This document shows, one piece after another, positions 1-5,943 of a stretch of 10,210 nucleotides of DNA. The notes beneath the pieces were generated by a model, which saw only the letters and a program-made list of their open reading frames with translations, did not search any database and was not told where the DNA came from. The stretch is from an uncultured Actinomycetes bacterium. GTDB lineage: Bacteria; Actinomycetota; Actinomycetes; Nanopelagicales; Nanopelagicaceae. The stretch is from contig CAIMNT010000198.1 in NCBI GenBank assembly GCA_903842855.1, forward strand, positions 1 to 10,210, written 5' to 3'. The translations under genes and the position numbers were made by a program. How positions within the stretch are numbered: the stretch's first letter is position 1; every line of letters begins with the position of its first letter.

Positions 1-306
1 CTGTTAGCGGTAATCCTTATTCTCGTTGCGACGGGAAAGTTGAACTATAAATCCCCTCTAGATATCAAAGCATTTGCCATTGGTTTGGTGGCCGCGGGTG
101 GAGTCTTCTCGCTCACCGCGATGCTGGCATCAATCCGTGACAGCAGAGCCCTTACTCGCGCCATGCGAGAGGCAAGTGATATCTCCCAGATCGGTTTGAG
201 CGTCACAAGAAACTCTGGAACCTTGTTATTTACCGGATTTCTCTACGTTGCTTTGAGTCTCTTCAACTTTACAGTCCTTGCCATCTATCTCTTCAAGAAG
301 CCTTAG
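1..306 (+). CDS. Membrane protein, 3' part only (unrecognised)
   Basis: The reading frame is open from the first base of the window to TAG at 304-306, so this is the last 101 residues of a gene that begins upstream; the TTG at 40 is not needed as a start. Three hydrophobic stretches are visible: the end of one helix at visible residues 1-12 (LLAVILILVATG), a second at about 22-43, and a third at about 76-97, ending in a short basic tail (FKKP). Between the second and third lies a charged, probably cytoplasmic or linker segment with IRDSRALTRAMREASD. I do not recognise the family. A remote likeness to small YiaAB-type membrane proteins crossed my mind but is too weak to name. It converges with the MFS gene and shares a terminator with it. 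Confidence 0.7.
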   Translation: MLAVILILVATGKLNYKSPLDIKAFAIGLVAAGGVFSLTAMLASIRDSRALTRAMREASDISQIGLSVTRNSGTLLFTGFLYVALSLFNFTVLAIYLFKKP

Positions 307-312
307 TCGTTA

Positions 313-354
313 AATAAGAAACCCCCAGGAGAATTCTCCTGGGGGTTTCTTATT
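313..354. terminator. Bidirectional intrinsic terminator (42-nt perfect palindrome)
   Basis: Positions 313-354 are self-complementary over all 42 bases, centred on GAATTC (331-336). The stem has a CCCCCAGGAG/CTCCTGGGGG core flanked by A-rich and T-rich arms, so a transcript from either strand ends in a GC-rich hairpin followed by a U-rich arm (GGGGGTTTCTTATT). It sits between the stop of the upstream membrane protein (306) and the stop of the convergent MFS gene (362), which fits shared termination. Confidence 0.9.
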
Positions 355-361
355 ACATTTT

Positions 362-1966
362 TTAACCGAGAGCTTCACCCGCAGCCTCTTGCATCGCTGC
401 AGCATGCTCAGCTGTGGACTTCAGTGGCTTCTCTTTGAGAGCAAGTGCCACCAAGAATCCGACCGCAGTCACTGGTGCTGCCGATAAGAAGACAATATGG
501 AAAGCCTCAACGTAGCTATGCAAAATAGTTGCTTGTAGTTGCGGAGTAAACTTCGCCATTACAGCAGGATTATTCTTAAGAGCGCTCAGCGCTTGGGGAG
601 TTGCACCCACCATGGCGGCTGGATTCTTTCCAGCGAGCGTTGAAACTCCGGACGAGATGTAACCGGTCAACTTACTTGCGTAGATTGATCCGAAGATCGC
701 AACGCCAAGTGTTCCACCGATAGAGCGCCAGAAGGTGTTGAGGCTGGTTCCTACACCCATATCCTTAACATCCAGCGAGTTCTGAAGTGCGATAACGATG
801 TTCTGCATTGATGCACCTAGACCGGCACCAAGTAAGAACTCGAAGATAGCAATGATCCAGAAGTGAGTGGTCTCTGTGAGCGAGACTAGACCCACCAGCG
901 AGATGGTCATCAAGACCATGCCAACAACGGGGAATCTCTTGTACTTGCCGTGCTTTGCAATCCACTTACCAGTTGTAATCGACGTTGAAATGATTCCAAA
1001 CATCAGAGGAAGCAGCTTCAAGCCCGAGAGAGTCGCCGAGTTGTGCTTTACCAATTGGAAGTAGAGCGGCAACATAACAATTGCACCGAACATGGCAGCT
1101 CCCACGAGGAAGGCCAAGAGCGAGGTGATATTGAATGTGTGGTTACGGAACAAACGAAGTGGCAAGATCGGTTCTGACGCCTTGGATTGATTGAAGAGGA
1201 AGATGCCAAAGAGCACGAGCCCTGCACCGATCCAGATCAAAGTCTTGGCAGTTAACCAGCCGTTTTCTGGTGCATATACCGAGATACCCAAGAGAAGCGC
1301 TGATACTGCTACGACCAGAATGAAGGCACCAAAGTAATCGATCTTGTGTTCGCGATGAATTTTTGGAATGTGGAGAACGGCGGAAGTAATAATCAGCGCG
1401 ATAATTCCAAGTGGAAGGTTGATGTAGAAAATCCAGCGCCAACCAGTGACACCAAGAACCTTGGCGTGGTCAGAGAAGAATCCACCCAAGAGCGGACCTG
1501 CAACTGTTGCAAGACCCCAGACTGCACCAAAGTAACCTTGGTAGCGACCGCGTTCGCGCGGTGATACAACGTCACCGATGATGACGAAGGTAAGTGACAT
1601 CAGGCCACCTGCTCCCAAGCCTTGGAGGGCGCGGAAGGCGATGAGTTGTGTCATGTTGTGAGCGATACCCGATGCAAAAGAACCGATCAGGAAGGTCACG
1701 ATTGCGAATTGGAAGACCTGGCGACGACCATAAAGGTCTGAGATCTTTCCGTAGAGAGGAGTTGATGCGGTAGAGGTCAACAAGTATGCGGTGACAACCC
1801 AGGTGTAATGGTTAAGGCCACCCAGGTCGACGGTAATCGTCTTGAGAGCTGTGGAGACGATTGATTGATCAAGAGCTGCAAGGAGCAACCCAGTCATCAA
1901 ACCGACCATAACAGTCATGATTTGCTTGTGAGTCATTTGAGTTGGTTCAGTTGTTTTTTGAGACAT
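362..1966 (-). CDS. DHA2 family (EmrB/QacA-like) MFS multidrug:H+ antiporter
   Basis: A 534-residue inner-membrane exporter, the usual length for 14-helix DHA2 transporters, which expel hydrophobic or cationic compounds using the proton gradient. Family motifs seen: motif D1 in helix 1 (ALDQSIVSTAL, residues 31-41, with D33), motif A in the loop after helix 2 (GKISDLYGRRQ, about 73-83), motif C (GLATVAGPLLGG, about 151-162) which marks antiporters, and the DHA2-typical WRWIFYINLP (about 176-185). The C-terminal part carries a hydrophilic loop before the last helix and a short cytoplasmic tail. The ATG at 1966 is preceded by AAGGGA about 4 nt upstream. No regulator gene adjoins it. It is divergent from a DrrAB-type ABC exporter, so the two may form one efflux locus. 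The substrate cannot be read from the sequence. Confidence 0.93.
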   Translation of the reverse strand: MSQKTTEPTQMTHKQIMTVMVGLMTGLLLAALDQSIVSTALKTITVDLGGLNHYTWVVTAYLLTSTASTPLYGKISDLYGRRQVFQFAIVTFLIGSFASGIAHNMTQLIAFRALQGLGAGGLMSLTFVIIGDVVSPRERGRYQGYFGAVWGLATVAGPLLGGFFSDHAKVLGVTGWRWIFYINLPLGIIALIITSAVLHIPKIHREHKIDYFGAFILVVAVSALLLGISVYAPENGWLTAKTLIWIGAGLVLFGIFLFNQSKASEPILPLRLFRNHTFNITSLLAFLVGAAMFGAIVMLPLYFQLVKHNSATLSGLKLLPLMFGIISTSITTGKWIAKHGKYKRFPVVGMVLMTISLVGLVSLTETTHFWIIAIFEFLLGAGLGASMQNIVIALQNSLDVKDMGVGTSLNTFWRSIGGTLGVAIFGSIYASKLTGYISSGVSTLAGKNPAAMVGATPQALSALKNNPAVMAKFTPQLQATILHSYVEAFHIVFLSAAPVTAVGFLVALALKEKPLKSTAEHAAAMQEAAGEALG

Positions 1967-1996
1967 GGAATCCCTTATCGAGTATGTGTGCGTCAG

Positions 1997-2016
1997 TTGA
2001 ATTATTGAACTTTCAA
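1997..2016. promoter_or_regulatory. Candidate operator: TTGAA repeats between divergent exporters
   Basis: In the 97-nt gap between the MFS and drrA starts, TTGAA occurs at 1997-2001 and 2005-2009, and its inverse TTCAA at 2012-2016. The last two form an inverted repeat with a 2-nt spacer (TTGAACTTTCAA). This could bind a dimeric repressor serving one or both genes. It is low complexity and AT-rich, so chance is a real alternative. Confidence 0.2.
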
Positions 2017-2029
2017 GTAAATTCTAGCC

Positions 2030-2057
2030 TTGCGTAACGACATTCGCTCGCTACGCT
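2030..2057 (+). promoter_or_regulatory. Probable promoter of drrA, giving a leaderless mRNA
   Basis: TTGCGT (2030-2035) and TACGCT (2052-2057) are 16 nt apart and resemble the -35 and -10 boxes of housekeeping sigma promoters. The expected start of transcription, about 7 nt after the -10 box, falls on the A of the drrA ATG at 2064. There is no Shine-Dalgarno before this ATG, which supports a leaderless transcript. Confidence 0.45.
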
Positions 2058-2063
2058 TGATAG

Positions 2064-3053
2064 ATGAAGAGCGTTATTGCGGAGAATCTGGTCAAAACGT
2101 ACCGCAAAGGTGCGGTTCGCGCGCTTGACGACCTTAGCTTGGATGTCGAGGAAGGGACCGTTTTGGGCGTTTTGGGCCCAAATGGAGCGGGCAAAACCAC
2201 CACTGTTCGCGTCCTCTCCACGCTCCTTGAGCCTGATTCGGGCCACGCTTCTGTTGCTGGAATAGATGTCATCAAAAACCCTAAAGCGGTCCGCCAGATT
2301 ATCGGTCTATCTGGGCAATATGCCGCGGTCGATGAGACGCTCACTGGCTGGGACAACCTGGTCATGTTTGGCCAGCTCTACCACCTAAGTGCAGCCCAGG
2401 CACGAGTGCGTGCCACAGAATTGTTAACCCAATTTTCACTTTCAGATGCAGCCCATCGTCCGATCAAGACCTTCTCCGGCGGAATGCGTCGCCGACTCGA
2501 TCTTGCCGCCTCACTGATTATTCGTCCAAAGGTTCTCTTTCTAGATGAACCCACCACCGGACTTGACCCGCGTGGGCGTATGGAGATGTGGGGAGTAATT
2601 GAAGGGCTAGTTCGTGAAGGCGTCACGCTTTTGCTGACAACGCAATATCTTGAAGAGGCCGATCAATTGGCGGATGACATTGTTGTGATTGACCGTGGAA
2701 AGGTAATTGCGCGCGGCACATCAGATCACCTTAAGGATCAAGTTGGAGGCGAGCGAATAGAGATCGTCGTGGCAGATACCAACCTTGAGGCCGCAAAAGA
2801 GATCATCGAAAGAGTTACTCATGGTCAGGCATCAATTGATCATGGACTTCGAAAAATATCGGTTCCGGTGCTTGATGGAACACAATCGCTCATCTCAGTA
2901 ATTCGAGAGTTTGATTCAGTCGGAATTCACGCCCTTGATTTAGCTCTCAAGCGTCCATCGCTTGATGATGTCTTCTTATCACTCACGGGTCACGTTGCCG
3001 AGGTGGAAGATGAAATTGAATCCGGAAAGAAGAAGAGAGGAGCGCGCAAATGA
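2064..3053 (+). CDS. DrrA-type ABC exporter ATP-binding protein
   Basis: A 329-residue cytoplasmic ATPase that would power the membrane partner encoded next. Walker A is GPNGAGKT (residues 38-45), the ABC signature is FSGGM (137-141), and Walker B is VLFLDEP (157-163) followed by TTGLDPRGR. The switch position reads TTQYLEEAD, with Q194 where most ABC ATPases have His; this is usual in the daunorubicin-resistance DrrA family. A C-terminal DUF4162-like domain (about 230-305) ends in the typical ALKRPSLDDVFLSLTG, and a basic tail follows. Family members export antibiotics or lipids; the substrate here is unknown. Its stop overlaps the start of the permease gene by ATGA, so the two are translationally coupled. 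The ATG at 2064 is chosen because it yields the family N-terminus and sits right after a promoter. Confidence 0.93.
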   Translation: MKSVIAENLVKTYRKGAVRALDDLSLDVEEGTVLGVLGPNGAGKTTTVRVLSTLLEPDSGHASVAGIDVIKNPKAVRQIIGLSGQYAAVDETLTGWDNLVMFGQLYHLSAAQARVRATELLTQFSLSDAAHRPIKTFSGGMRRRLDLAASLIIRPKVLFLDEPTTGLDPRGRMEMWGVIEGLVREGVTLLLTTQYLEEADQLADDIVVIDRGKVIARGTSDHLKDQVGGERIEIVVADTNLEAAKEIIERVTHGQASIDHGLRKISVPVLDGTQSLISVIREFDSVGIHALDLALKRPSLDDVFLSLTGHVAEVEDEIESGKKKRGARK

Positions 3054-3841
3054 ACGGCATAAACGATGCGCTAGTTATTACAAAGCGCCAACTGCTCCAG
3101 TTAACCCGAGTTCCAGAGGTTTTGATTTTCAACACAATCCAACCAGTCATGTTCGTACTTCTCTTTAGGTATGTATTTGGAGGGCTTGGCGCTGGTATTA
3201 AAGGCGGCTACGTCCAACTACTAATGCCCGGAATCTTTGTGCAAACCGTGACATTTACGCTGGCAGCCACCGCTCAAGGGTTAGCCCAAGATATGGAGAA
3301 GGGTCTTATTGATCGCTTCAGATCTCTGCCAATTGCCCGGTCAGCTCTGGTAGTCGGTCGTACCTTGGGAGATGGACTCCTCAACATTGTCGTATTAGTT
3401 ATCATGGGAGTCGCTGGATATATCGTCGGATGGCGCCCTACATCCGGAATTCTCCATATCTTCCTAGGTTTCTTGATGCTGCTCTTCTTTGGTTATGCCC
3501 TATCTTGGGCTGGAATCTTTGCCGGCTTGATGTCGAAAGATGCCAGAGTCGTTGCCAACGTCTCGTTCCTATTTACATTCCCACTTACTTTCCTATCCAA
3601 TGCCTTTGCATCGACCACCACGATGCCTAAAGCGTTGCAGTACTTCGCTGAGTGGAACCCGGTCTCAACCATGGTTGCGGCTGCTCGCCAGCTCTTTGGA
3701 TTTCACAATACCTTTGGGGTAACTGCTCACTCATTCCCAAGTGAGCACCCCATCGTTGCTTCGCTCTTTTACATGGTTTTGATTATGGCCATATTTATTC
3801 CATTGAGCGTGCGCCGCTACAAGAACGCTAATAGTCGCTGA
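3050..3841 (+). CDS. DrrB-type ABC-2 family permease
   Basis: A 263-residue membrane protein, the normal size for an ABC-2 half-exporter permease with six helices; it should dimerise and pair with the DrrA-like ATPase encoded just before it. The cytoplasmic N-terminus leads into a first helix at about 25-45. The conserved amphipathic stretch after the second hydrophobic segment reads GLIDRFRSLPIARSALVVG, matching the DrrB coupling region that contacts the ATPase. Further hydrophobic segments follow, the last at about 233-253 before a basic end (RRYKNANSR). The start overlaps the drrA stop (ATGA), and a strong Shine-Dalgarno, GAGAGGAG (3035-3042), lies 7 nt upstream. It ends only 8 nt from the stop of convergent greA. 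Confidence 0.92.
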   Translation: MNGINDALVITKRQLLQLTRVPEVLIFNTIQPVMFVLLFRYVFGGLGAGIKGGYVQLLMPGIFVQTVTFTLAATAQGLAQDMEKGLIDRFRSLPIARSALVVGRTLGDGLLNIVVLVIMGVAGYIVGWRPTSGILHIFLGFLMLLFFGYALSWAGIFAGLMSKDARVVANVSFLFTFPLTFLSNAFASTTTMPKALQYFAEWNPVSTMVAAARQLFGFHNTFGVTAHSFPSEHPIVASLFYMVLIMAIFIPLSVRRYKNANSR

Positions 3842-3849
3842 TTGCGAGG

Positions 3850-4326
3850 TTAGGCGTAAGGCTTAGCTTCAAGAATCGTGACGACGAAGATCTTCTTGCT
3901 TGGGGTCTCGTAGTTGACCTGATCGCCGACCTTGGCGCCCAAGATCGCTGATCCGAGTGGAGACTTTTCGGAGTAGACATCCATATCTCCGCTAGCGATT
4001 TCGCGAGAGCCTAATAGAAATGTCATCTCATCCCCGGCCATATCAATTTTGACGACCATACCCAAGCCGACAACTCCAGATTCAGCCTCAGGGGGAGTGC
4101 CGATGTGAGCATTCTCCAGCATGTGCTTGAGTTGGCGGATCCGACCTACGATCTTGCCCTGCTCTTCGCGGGCGGCGTGATAGCCGCCGTTCTCCTTGAG
4201 ATCTCCCTCGGCACGGGCGGCCTCAATCTTTTTAACGATATCGGCGAAACGTGGACCTTCAAGGTCCTCGAGCTCGGCGCGTAGTCGAGCAGCAGCCTCT
4301 TCAGTAAGCCATGTCTGGTTTGTCAT
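3850..4326 (-). CDS. greA: Transcription elongation factor GreA
   Basis: A 158-residue protein, full length for GreA, which enters the RNA polymerase secondary channel and stimulates cleavage of backtracked RNA. The N-terminal coiled coil (about 8-75) carries at its tip the actinobacterial form of the catalytic motif, EGDLKENGGYHAAREEQG, with acidic residues D42 and E45 matching D41 and E44 of the E. coli protein. The C-terminal FKBP-like domain shows SPLGSAILGAKVGDQV and the ending VVTILEAKPYA. The ATG at 4326 has no Shine-Dalgarno but lies directly after a good promoter. In mycobacteria greA also lies beside a DUF4307 gene in the same orientation, as it does here. Confidence 0.97.
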   Translation of the reverse strand: MTNQTWLTEEAAARLRAELEDLEGPRFADIVKKIEAARAEGDLKENGGYHAAREEQGKIVGRIRQLKHMLENAHIGTPPEAESGVVGLGMVVKIDMAGDEMTFLLGSREIASGDMDVYSEKSPLGSAILGAKVGDQVNYETPSKKIFVVTILEAKPYA

Positions 4327-4335
4327 AAGAGGGCG

Positions 4336-4365
4336 AGTTTATCTCTGGCTATGAGCAATGTTCAA
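4336..4365 (-). promoter_or_regulatory. Probable greA promoter, leaderless or nearly so
   Basis: Read on the minus strand, TTGAAC (4365-4360) and TAAACT (4341-4336) are separated by 18 nt and match -35 and -10 consensus well. Nine bases follow before the greA ATG (4326), with no Shine-Dalgarno in them, so the mRNA probably has a leader of zero to a few bases. The -35 box lies inside the 3' end of the DUF4307 gene, so greA can be expressed apart from it. Confidence 0.55.
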
Positions 4366-4738
4366 TTGAGGCCGAGACCGCAGCGGCTCGAGTGGGGATT
4401 GAAATTTGACGAGTGTAATTATTGGCCCCAGCAGGAATTGTGTCGGTAATTTGTCCAACGATATTTGCCTGGTAATCGATGGCGGTCAAAACGCATTGAT
4501 GTGATCTATCGGCTGTCCGCACATTAATGGCGTAGCGCAGCGAAACTGCTTTAGGGCTGGTGATGCTAAAGGAGATGAGATCGGTTCTGATCTCGGGTTT
4601 GGAATAGTGGTTGGCCGACCAGATTAACCAACAGCCACCAACTACGAAGAGGATTACTGCGGGGAGCACCCACCGCTTGGATTTCTGTGAGTTGCCATAG
4701 CGCTCTTGGAGATAGTCATCACCTTCGCGCTCGCTCAT
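4349..4738 (-). CDS. DUF4307 family membrane protein
   Basis: An actinobacterial protein of unknown function. With the start preferred here it has 129 residues: an N-terminal acidic stretch with the family-typical LQERYG, one transmembrane helix (about 27-43, WVLPAVILFVVGGCWLIW) and an extracytoplasmic domain with two cysteines (in HQCVLTAIDY and in the final EHCS), which might form a disulphide. An ATG four codons upstream (4750) gives 133 residues, but the ATG at 4738 is preceded by TATGCT (4751-4746 on the minus strand) with 7 nt between, fitting a leaderless start, and neither has a Shine-Dalgarno. It is upstream of and codirectional with greA. Mycobacterium tuberculosis keeps the same pair as Rv1080c and Rv1081c. 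Confidence 0.8.
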   Translation of the reverse strand: MSEREGDDYLQERYGNSQKSKRWVLPAVILFVVGGCWLIWSANHYSKPEIRTDLISFSITSPKAVSLRYAINVRTADRSHQCVLTAIDYQANIVGQITDTIPAGANNYTRQISIPTRAAAVSASIEHCS

Positions 4739-4779
4739 GCGGGTAAGCATAGGTCAGAATTTCATAGGATAATCAGAGC
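4739..4779. promoter_or_regulatory. Compact divergent promoter region between DUF4307 and the 46-aa ORF
   Basis: Only about 40 nt separate two divergent starts. On the plus strand GATAAT (4768-4773) ends 6 nt before the ATG at 4780; TAGGAT (4765-4770) is an alternative. On the minus strand TATGCT (4751-4746) ends 7 nt before the ATG at 4738. Convincing -35 boxes are not seen for either. Neither start has a clear Shine-Dalgarno, so both messages may be leaderless and their promoters probably compete or interfere. Confidence 0.4.
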
Positions 4780-4920
4780 ATGAACGACTCCCCAGATATC
4801 AATACCGGGCTCGCTGGATCCTTAATAATGATCGCACTCACGATTGCATTTGTCGTTCTTCTGACTAGTTTTTATCGCAGATATAAGCGCGCCTCAAAGC
4901 CAAGCGATGAACAAGAGTAA
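4780..4920 (+). CDS. Small single-helix membrane protein, 46 aa (unrecognised)
   Basis: An ATG-to-TAA frame of 46 residues. The N-terminus is short and polar (MNDSPDINTG), a single hydrophobic helix spans about residues 11-31 (LAGSLIMIALTIAFVVLLTS), and a strongly basic patch follows (YRRYKRASK) before an acidic end (SDEQE). The positive-inside rule predicts an outside N-terminus and a cytoplasmic C-terminus. It overlaps the SURF1 start by 14 nt in another frame, so it heads the operon and may feed ribosomes into SURF1. In mycobacteria a small protein gene of unknown function (Rv1083) lies at the equivalent place after mca; homology is inferred from position only. Small membrane proteins of this shape often act as subunits or modulators of larger complexes, but no function can be assigned. 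Confidence 0.7.
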   Translation: MNDSPDINTGLAGSLIMIALTIAFVVLLTSFYRRYKRASKPSDEQE

Positions 4921-5626
4921 ATCTCTCAAAGTTATTTCTACCGTACTTGCAGTCCTCCTCGGTGCAGGGGTCTTCTTTGAACTCGGACTATGGCAGTGGC
5001 ATCGGGCGCAGGCAACTTCACGGCAAGGCAAGGTGGTTCCGAGTTCTATTCCAGTACCACTTACAGCTATAGACACAGCGGGAAAGAATATTTATACCGC
5101 TGCAATAAACCGGATAGTGACGCTTGAAGGCCACTACGTTCAGAATTATGTAGCTCCCACTCAATTAGTGACTGGTCTTGGCTACAAGGACCTTGCGGCC
5201 GGCCTCTTTCTTATCTCTGATAATCGTGCCATCTTGGTGGTGCGAGGACTCAACGATGGTTCCCTTAAACCGACCTCGCAGACCCTTCGCATTCAAGGTC
5301 GCCTCTATCCTCGGCAACAAGAGGATCATGGACTCAACTCTGCAACCTCATTGGGTCGCCTAGATCCCGCCCTGATTGCAGGTTTGGGCTACAACCTCTT
5401 TGACGGTTATGTCATCGCTACTCAGGAAGTTACACACTCTGGTCAGGCGCTCACAGGTTCGCGCGTTCCCGCCCCAGTGCTTCAGCAATCTATCTCTGGT
5501 TTTTATTGGCAGCACATCTCTTATGTAGTGATCTGGTGGTTCATGGCGCTTCTGGTCATGGCCGCTCCATTTATCTCAAGGCGCAACGCCAAACAGCATG
5601 AAATCGCGGATAAGGTGAGAGTATGA
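4907..5626 (+). CDS. SURF1 family cytochrome c oxidase assembly protein
   Basis: A 239-residue membrane protein of the SURF1 family, which helps insert heme a into subunit I of aa3-type cytochrome c oxidase. It has the family layout: an N-terminal helix (about 9-30) ending in the motif LGLWQWHR (26-33), a large extracytoplasmic domain with LEGHYV (about 73-78), the ILVVRGLNDG strand and RIQGRLYPRQ, and a C-terminal helix (about 204-223) opened by HISYVVIWWF, corresponding to the conserved HxxYxxxW signature. A basic tail follows. The ATG at 4907 lies inside the end of the 46-aa gene and has only a weak Shine-Dalgarno, so translation is probably coupled. Its stop overlaps the DUF3817 start by ATGA. 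Its presence implies aerobic respiration. Confidence 0.9.
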   Translation: MNKSKSLKVISTVLAVLLGAGVFFELGLWQWHRAQATSRQGKVVPSSIPVPLTAIDTAGKNIYTAAINRIVTLEGHYVQNYVAPTQLVTGLGYKDLAAGLFLISDNRAILVVRGLNDGSLKPTSQTLRIQGRLYPRQQEDHGLNSATSLGRLDPALIAGLGYNLFDGYVIATQEVTHSGQALTGSRVPAPVLQQSISGFYWQHISYVVIWWFMALLVMAAPFISRRNAKQHEIADKVRV

Positions 5627-5943
5627 AAAAGGGATTAGAGGGTGCACTTCAGCGATATCGGATTATGGCGATCTGGTCGGGCTGCATGTCCTTGTTGTTA
5701 TGGTTCATTGAAGTGCCCGAAAATCACATACTTCATCACTACTCCGGTGCTCAGGTTCGTTGGGCTTGGATCGCTATCGTCCATGGATTTACTTATCCCA
5801 TTTATGTTATTGCCGCGTTCAATTACTCACTGAAGGCTCGTAAGAGTTTTCCAAGCACCATCGCATTTATTCTCGCCGGAACTCTGCCTGTCGCCTCGTT
5901 CATCGCTGAGCGCAAAGCAATGAGTGATTTCAAGAAAAAATGA
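5623..5943 (+). CDS. DUF3817 family small membrane protein
   Basis: A 106-residue integral membrane protein of the actinobacterial DUF3817 family; the molecular function is not known. Three hydrophobic segments are visible: about 12-28 (IMAIWSGCMSLLLWFI), about 47-67 (WAWIAIVHGFTYPIYVIAAF, which holds the conserved histidine-glycine pair and tyrosines) and about 79-94 (STIAFILAGTLPVASF), followed by the typical IAERKA and a lysine-rich end. AAGGTGAG ahead of the ATG is a fair Shine-Dalgarno. Both ends overlap neighbours by ATGA: SURF1 before and the cis-prenyltransferase after. That tight packing suggests a balanced supply of the three proteins, though a shared pathway is inference. Confidence 0.85.
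   Translation: MKKGLEGALQRYRIMAIWSGCMSLLLWFIEVPENHILHHYSGAQVRWAWIAIVHGFTYPIYVIAAFNYSLKARKSFPSTIAFILAGTLPVASFIAERKAMSDFKKK

Noticed and set aside
40..306. TTG at 40 as the start of an 88-aa protein
   Set aside because: The frame is open to the window edge and upstream codons encode a hydrophobic helix, so the gene most likely starts before the window.
1..306. YiaAB-like membrane domain
   Set aside because: Only a loose resemblance around the IRDSRAL segment after the second helix; not enough to name a family.
2051..2365. 104-aa minus-strand frame inside drrA
   Set aside because: Lies opposite the Walker A region of a clear ABC ATPase; low-complexity Ser/Pro/Arg-rich product typical of an antisense shadow.
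3886..3895. GAAGATCTTC palindrome near the end of greA as a terminator for drrB
   Set aside because: AT-rich, no T-run after it on the plus strand, and it is explained by greA codons.
4349..4750. ATG at 4750 as the DUF4307 start
   Set aside because: No Shine-Dalgarno and no -10 box at a leaderless distance; the ATG at 4738 is better placed. The four extra residues remain possible.
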